64,000 nt of DNA from Simmondsia chinensis (lineage: Eukaryota; Streptophyta; Magnoliopsida; Caryophyllales; Simmondsiaceae). The translations under genes and the position numbers were made by a program. The notes under the pieces are model-generated. The model ran no database searches. It was not told the DNA's origin and was given only the letters and a program-made list of their open reading frames with translations. Below are positions 59,095 through 64,000 of this stretch, one piece after another. Each line of letters begins with the position of its first letter. Position 1 is the first letter of the stretch. The DNA is taken from contig JAGTTD010000005.1 of the NCBI GenBank assembly GCA_018398585.1, forward strand, positions 7,309,355 through 7,373,354. The letters are read 5' to 3'.

Positions 59095-60060
59095 TTTTCA
59101 ACGAATTTGGCCAGTGAGCTTATTCGCCGAATGGGAGCCCGGTATGAGGTGGGGTTTGTAAGGACGAGCTGGACTCAAGCTCTGGCTGCACGCCCATCTG
59201 GTGTTTCCTGTAAGATTCAAACAAATGGTTAGAAGGGCCCGTAGGGTAAGCTGCAGGGGGACCTCTCTTATGCTTAAGTTAGTATTTATATGATAAAATA
59301 ATAATAAAATTAGGCAATAAATACATATTAAAGATATAAAAAACTTAGCCTGAGAAGAGTAGAAGGTTTAAGTAGTTATTGCTCCAAAGAGATGACCGAA
59401 AAGCACAATGGGAGGTTAAGGCGTGGGATGGCCTTCCTTAGACGATGTTTGCCTTGGGAGACAGAGAGTTGGAGAGAATGCAAGAGTGAAAGAGTGCCCC
59501 CTAGGAAGTGTGTGGAAAAAGGTATCGGAAAGCGCCCCCCCCCCCCCCCTCTTCCTTAGAGTTGGTGGTCAATGGGTCAAGCAGTGGTCAACACTGGTCA
59601 ACGACAGTCAACACTGGTGTATGCAAGTGTCTAGGTAATAGTTAAGTCCGATTACTGAGCAGTACTATCTAAGTCGCAGTCGTGTTTGGGCTAGTATGGT
59701 AAATATATAGGATATTAGGCTAATATTTTAAAATACTAAGGGCTAGTATTATAAACATATAGTCCCTCCACTCCATGGACGAACTTCAGTCATTCCAAGT
59801 TCGGCCATGGAGTGGATCACACGTCAATTCTTAGCATGACTAGCTAGTGTACAATGTTTGCCCTTGTGATGGGGATTTCGACCGTTATGCCTTGGCTTTT
59901 CGTAATTGCCACTCTTGTATAGGGCGTGTAACCTTAAAAAATGCATGTTGACAAATATAATATTTTGGTTTTTTGTAATTACTATTCGTGCATATTGACA
60001 GGGCATAGGACCTAAGTAAGTTGTGTATCAAGGTTTTTTGTCAATTATGTTTTCATTACT
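59095..60060 (-). repeat. Promoter-bearing terminal repeat, left copy 1 (inverted)
   Basis: Reverse-oriented copy of 61592-62618; it ends at ACGAATTTGGCCAGTGAGCT (59101). Five GTCAA (W-box core, minus strand) lie at 59565-59615. The TATA box of the right copy is replaced by CTCTAAGGAAGA, and a C15 run sits beside it. It contains the palindrome ACTCCATGG...CCATGGAGT (59767-59815). Confidence 0.75.
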
Positions 60061-60091
60061 AGCCCAGTAATCAAACTTAGATATTACTGTC

Positions 60092-60690
60092 CGGGAAGTG
60101 TGTGGGAAAAGGTATGGGACAGCCCCCTTTTACAGAGTTGGTGAGGGGCGATCAATGTTGGTCAATGGGTCAAACGGCGGTCAACCCTGGTCAATGGGTC
60201 AAACAGAAGTCAACGCTTGCCAATGGTGGTCAACGGCGATCAACACTAGTGTATGCAAGTGTCTGGGTAATAGTTAAGTCCAATTACTGGGCAGCAATAT
60301 CTAAGTCCAATTATTGGGTAGTAATATCTAAGTTGCAGCCGTGTCTGGGCTAGTTGTAGACATATAGGATACCAGGCTAATATTTTAAAATCCCAGGGCT
60401 AACATTATAAACATATAGTCCCCCCGCTCCATGGGCAAACTTCGGTCATTCCAAGTTCGGCCATGGAGTGGATCACATGTCAATTCTTAACGTAACTTGT
60501 TAGCGTATAATGTTTGCCCTTGTGATGGGGATTTCGATCGTTATGCTTTGGCTTTTCGCAATTGCCACTCTTGTGTAGGGCGCATAACCTTAAAAAATGC
60601 GTGCCGACGAATATAATGTTTTGATTTTTTGTAATTGCTATTCGTGCGTATTAACAAGGCGTAGACCTAAGTAAGCTGTGTATCAAGGTT
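60092..60690 (-). repeat. Terminal repeat, left copy 2 (partial, direct to copy 1)
   Basis: A second reverse-oriented copy begins at GGGAAGTGTGTGGGAAAAGG. It lacks the downstream half beyond the leader. Seven GTCAA cores lie at 60150-60240, the TATA position reads CTGTAAAAGG, and the ACTCCATGG-type palindrome is at about 60426-60475. The tandem placement after copy 1 suggests a deletion or nested insertion. Confidence 0.7.
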
Positions 60691-61591
60691 TGGAAGTATT
60701 GTGATTCCCTACTCATGGTGGTGCAAATCATTTTAAGGCTCAGAGACCTCATCCCCATTCACAGCCCAAGCTTCATTTCAATGGCGTCACAAATCATTTC
60801 TAGAATTGGGGGACTTCGCCTTAGTCGTTTCCTTGTTCTGGTGGCAAATCATTTTTAGAACTGGGGGACTTCGCCTCAGTTCCCATCATGAGCCTAAGCA
60901 AGGCTTTTGGCTCAATTGTGGATCTTAACTGAGTGTTTAATATATTGTTTGCTCTATCAGAGCGTTTAGCTTTTGGGGATTTTAAAAGAACATTTTATCT
61001 TTCCGCTTGTCCGAATGGACAGTTTTTTTTTTGCGTAAGAGTGTCTAAAAGAATCTGAGCTTTTGAGGACTTTGAACCATAGAGTCTTTGCAACATTTTG
61101 TTTCTTTATTCTCATAAGCGCTCATTGTGTTATGAGTTTTATGTGATAAGCATATGAGGATATCGTTACCATGACTAGCCACTGATCATATACATACTTA
61201 GTTTATAATATCCGTAATGGTGAGCATCATGCATTTTGATCAAGTTATTTTGACTAGCAAGGCATATCTGGTTGAAGCTCCCAACTGTTAACTTAATATA
61301 TTCATTTAAAGCATTGGTGATATATATGTGACACACCTGTTTAAGGTTAGTGTACACACCATAAATGAAAAGTAAATAATAGTGGTTAATGTACTATCTT
61401 TAAATAACCCTCAAGCAAATCATGGCATTCAGTATTGTACTCGTTACAGCTGATTGCATCTGGGCGGACCATGATGATAAGTATTGCACTCATTGCATGT
61501 GTTTGCATCAGGGCGGACCATGATGATAAATATTGCACCCATTGTGGGTGTTTGCAGCAGGACAGATCATGGTGGTAAATATTGCACCCAT
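60691..61591. other. Spacer between inverted repeats, with short tandem repeats
   Basis: No gene recognised. At 60720-60890 a phrase CAAATCATTT(T/C)(T/A)AGAA(T/C)TGG with GGGGACTTCGCCT is duplicated. At 61430-61590 a unit of about 65 bp (GGGCGGACCATGATGATAA, TATTGCACCCATT) is repeated three times. These tandem repeats keep a short frame open on the minus strand, which I do not regard as a gene. Confidence 0.45.
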
Positions 61592-61800
61592 TCACAACTT
61601 ACTTAGGTCCTACGCCCTGTTAATACGCACGAATAGCAATTACAAATAACCAAAACATTATATTCGTCAGCACACATTTTTTAAGGTTATGCGCCCTACA
61701 CAAGAGTGGCAATTACCAAAAGCCAGGGCATAACGGTTGAAATCCCGATCACAAGGGCAAACATTATACGCTAGCAAGTCACACTAAGAATTGGTGTGCG

Positions 61801-61855
61801 ATCCACTCCATGGCCGAACTTGGAATGACCGAAGTTCGCCCATGGAGTGGGGAGG
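61801..61855. repeat. 19-bp-stem palindrome conserved in all three repeat copies
   Basis: CCACTCCATGGCCGAACTT is followed by about ten bases and then AAGTTCGCCCATGGAGTGG: a nearly perfect inverted repeat. The same structure is at 59767-59815 and 60426-60475 with only a few changes. It could form a stem-loop in RNA or be a dyad binding site. Confidence 0.8.
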
Positions 61856-62033
61856 ACTATATATTTATAATGCTAGCCTTGGTATTTTAAAATATTAGCC
61901 TGGTATCCTATATGTCTATAATACTAGCGTAGACACGGCTGGGATTTAGATATTACTGTCCAATAATCGGACTTAGATATTACTGCCTAGTAATCGGACT
62001 TAACTATTACCCAGACATTTGCATACACCAGCG

Positions 62034-62150
62034 TTGACAGCCATTGACCAGCGTTGACTTTCGTTTGACCCATTGACCAACATTGACCAAGGTTGACCGT
62101 TGTTTGACCCGTTGACCAGCATTGACCGGCCCTTGCCAACTCTATAAAAG
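62034..62150 (+). promoter_or_regulatory. Array of ten W-box cores and TATA box
   Basis: TTGAC begins at 62034, 62044, 62054, 62065, 62073, 62083, 62093, 62104, 62112 and 62122, spaced 8-11 bp. TATAAAAGG follows at 62143. TTGAC(C/T) is the core bound by WRKY transcription factors, which act in defence and stress responses. Leader-like CT-rich sequence follows. The spacing repeats as 10-10-11-8, so the array is a 39-bp higher-order duplication of four sites. Confidence 0.75.
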
Positions 62151-62183
62151 GGGGCTCTCCCATACCTTTTCCCACACACTTCT

Positions 62184-62225
<42 letters not shown>

Positions 62226-62618
62226 ACTTCTCACCCTCTCTCTCTCTCTCTCCCCCCCTGTCTCGACCACCCTCTTTCCTTTCCAAGGCAAGGCTCGGCT
62301 AAGGTAGGCCTCTCCATGCCTCAACTTCCCATCATCCTTTTCAGTCATCTCTCTAGAGCAATAGCTATTCTAACCTTCTGCTCTTCTTAGGCTAAGTCTT
62401 TTATATCTTTGATATGTATTTATTACCTGCTTTTATTATTATTTTATTAGATAAATACTGACTTGAGCGTAGAAGGGTCCCCAATCGTTTGTTTGAATCT
62501 TGCAGGAAACACCAGACGGGCGTGCAGCTAGAGCTTGAGTCTAACTCATCCTTATGAACCCCACCTCATACCAGGCTTCTACACGGTGAATAAGCTCACT
62601 GGCCTAATTCGTCAAAAG

Positions 62619-63130
62619 CAGAACTATTAAAAATTTTATTAAGAACTAAATGTTACTCCGAAGATCAAATTGACACAATATTAATTGTACAGGGATTAAA
62701 TTGACATTATTAAAAATACATAATACTAAATCAATACATGTTTAATATGTGTAATATATGTATATTTTAGTATTTATTATTTTTCTAGTTTATATTACTG
62801 TGTAAATTTTTTTTTTTTTGGGTTAGAAGAAAGAGTTAGTTTTAACTTAGTTAGGCGCTCTTGGAGCTGTTGTTGTAGCACCCAAAGCTTTATATTCTTA
62901 ATCAGAACAACAATAGTTCAATTCCAATTTTAGAAACAATCTCAACTTTTTGTACTACCAACAATGTACAAAGATATTGAAATAGGTTCGCCATCTCACA
63001 AAGAGGAATATGATCATACAAGTCGCACAAGAGATATTGAATATCTTCAAAAAAGATTCAATAATATTAATCCTAAAATTCTACAGGTAATTCCAAGAAC
63101 TTAAAGTGAAAGTAGAAGAAATGTCTGCTA
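62619..63130. other. AT-rich stretch, nothing clear
   Basis: An AT-rich segment with a T run (62810-62820). A short open stretch at about 62987-63100 (EIGSPSHKEEYDHTSRTRDI) is not matched to any family I know. It may belong to the Copia relic or to another insertion. Confidence 0.35.
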
Positions 63131-63139
63131 CGTTACAAG

Positions 63140-64000
63140 AGCCCACTCTCGAGGCTCCAATAATGGGAATAGTTCAAACTACTGATGTTAGTATACTGCC
63201 GAACTTGAACATTTCGATAGCAAAAGATCTACTGTATCTGAACCCGTGATAGTTTACTCATAAATTCGGGAGCTTTGCTCCACAAGCTGCTGCAACAACC
63301 ACAAACCCCTTGCATGGTGCCACTGCTAGTGCCGATGTAGTGGATCTTGCTTCGGAATCTCCTTCTATCGTGATTCCTTCCTTGTTATGGGTGTACCATC
63401 GTCAAGCCTAATGCTAACATTGGAATTGAGAAGTATCTCTTAGTCTTCTTATTCAGCCTTTACCTGAGCTACTTCGGGTGGGACTTGTGCTCCAACCACT
63501 TCATTGTCTCTTTGAGGCATCTGATAGCACTACGACACAATGTCCTTCACTTGTGTTGGCCAAGATAGTTGCTAATACTATGCCACTTGTGGTGTCAATA
63601 AACTCATGTTTGCTGACTTGAGTTCTCTCACAAGTATTGATCCCTCCTTCACTTACTTTGGTGGTCCTACCACCACCAACATAGACCCCATGATCACTAG
63701 GTCAAAAGTCAATATTCACAAAACCTTGCTACTTACTTTCACTATGACCCTTGCAACGGTTTCTAAGAATACTTGCTTCTCACAAGCAGTCAAGGATCCA
63801 AAGTAGCTTGGGGCTATAGCTGATGTGTTCAATGCCTTAATCCAAACCGGACTTTGTGACCTCATACCTTATGATTCATCTGAGAACGTAGTTGGTAGCA
63901 CCTTGAAAAATTAGGTCAAATATGAGTCAAATGGCTCATTGAATTGAACATTTTAAGGCTCTCCCCATGGCTGGGGGACTCACCCAGCAACCAGGTGTCA
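63140..64000 (+). pseudogene. Copia relic continued: linker and start of reverse transcriptase
   Basis: From 63255 the frames give a Ser/Thr/Pro-type linker (AAATTTNPLHGATASADVVD), as found between Copia integrase and RT. From about 63690 come MITRSKVNIHK, SQAVKDPK, LGAIADVFNALIQTGLCDLI and PYDSSENVVGSTLK, the N-terminal signature of the Copia RT domain (RVT_2; normally ...DPKW..AM..EFNAL...W.LVP). The W after DPK is a stop here (TAG, about 63804). The element runs off the right edge. Together with 57330-58780 it forms one Copia copy split by the 59.1-62.6 kb inverted-repeat insertion. Confidence 0.7.

Larger units (their letters stand above)
61592..62618 (+). repeat. Promoter-bearing terminal repeat, right copy
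   Basis: The best-preserved of three copies. In order: TTCACAACTTACTTAGG, the palindrome at 61801-61855, ten W-box cores, a TATA box, a CT-rich leader (TCTCTCTCTCTCTCC at about 62238), and the end CAGGAAACACCAGACGGG ... CTCACTGGCCTAATTCG. Architecture (regulatory repeats, TATA, leader) is that of an LTR, but I could not define TG...CA ends or a target duplication. A T10-G28 run (62183-62223) interrupts the leader. Confidence 0.7.

Noticed and set aside
62987..63110. Short open stretch EIGSPSHKEEYDHTSRTRDI considered as a viral or retroelement fragment
   Set aside because: Too short and without diagnostic motifs; no family can be named.

Overview
The window is nuclear DNA of a flowering plant. 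The evidence is a plant-type uricase first exon, plant SINEs with (TTG)n tails, hAT, L1-type LINE, Copia, Tat-clade Ty3/Gypsy and Helitron elements, and GT-AG introns. The sequence does not let me name the species. Almost nothing here is intact host coding sequence: it is a layered transposon landscape in which every long reading frame carries stops or frameshifts.

Layout. 1-4.1 kb: a SINE split by a 1.2-kb LTR-like insertion, then exon 1 of a uricase gene on the minus strand with no further exon visible in the window. 4.1-8.2 kb: hAT-like non-autonomous elements and the 3' end of an L1-type LINE (minus strand, poly-A tail). 8.2-38.0 kb: a cluster of Helitrons, all in plus orientation. It holds several non-autonomous copies (about 1.2, 2.5, 2.7 and 3.6 kb) and one 15.4-kb autonomous-type copy. 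That copy carries Arg-rich and tandemly triplicated N-terminal exons, a Rep (HUH/Y2)-helicase (Pif1-like) frame and a multi-exon RPA70-like gene, all decayed. 38.0-41.8 kb: an ORF1-only L1-type retroelement, then a small retroposed chimera of 5S rRNA and SINE.

42.5-56.0 kb: one 13.5-kb Tat-lineage Gypsy element on the minus strand, with 712/684-bp LTRs and a CTAAC target duplication. Its gag-pol (protease, RT, two RNase H domains, integrase) is broken by stops. The 7 kb between integrase and 3' LTR holds three things: a spliced antisense gene (gypsy-type transposon/Transposase_28-like domain plus coiled coil), two hairpin-bearing tandem arrays (92-bp and 143-bp units), and a captured F-box/FBA gene with its own TATA box. 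57.0-64.0 kb: a Copia polyprotein relic (gag, integrase end, RT start) interrupted by about 3.5 kb of large inverted repeats. The intact arm of those repeats carries ten TTGAC W-box cores spaced about one per helical turn just upstream of a TATA box.

How parts relate. The 2.7-kb Helitron shares its 3' terminus and a decayed N-terminal exon with the 15.4-kb Helitron, so it looks like a deletion derivative mobilised by that family. The Tat element's gag-pol and its antisense genes face each other from opposite ends. The inverted promoter repeats at 59-62.6 kb could drive convergent or hairpin transcription. All functional statements are inferences from sequence; no database search was possible.
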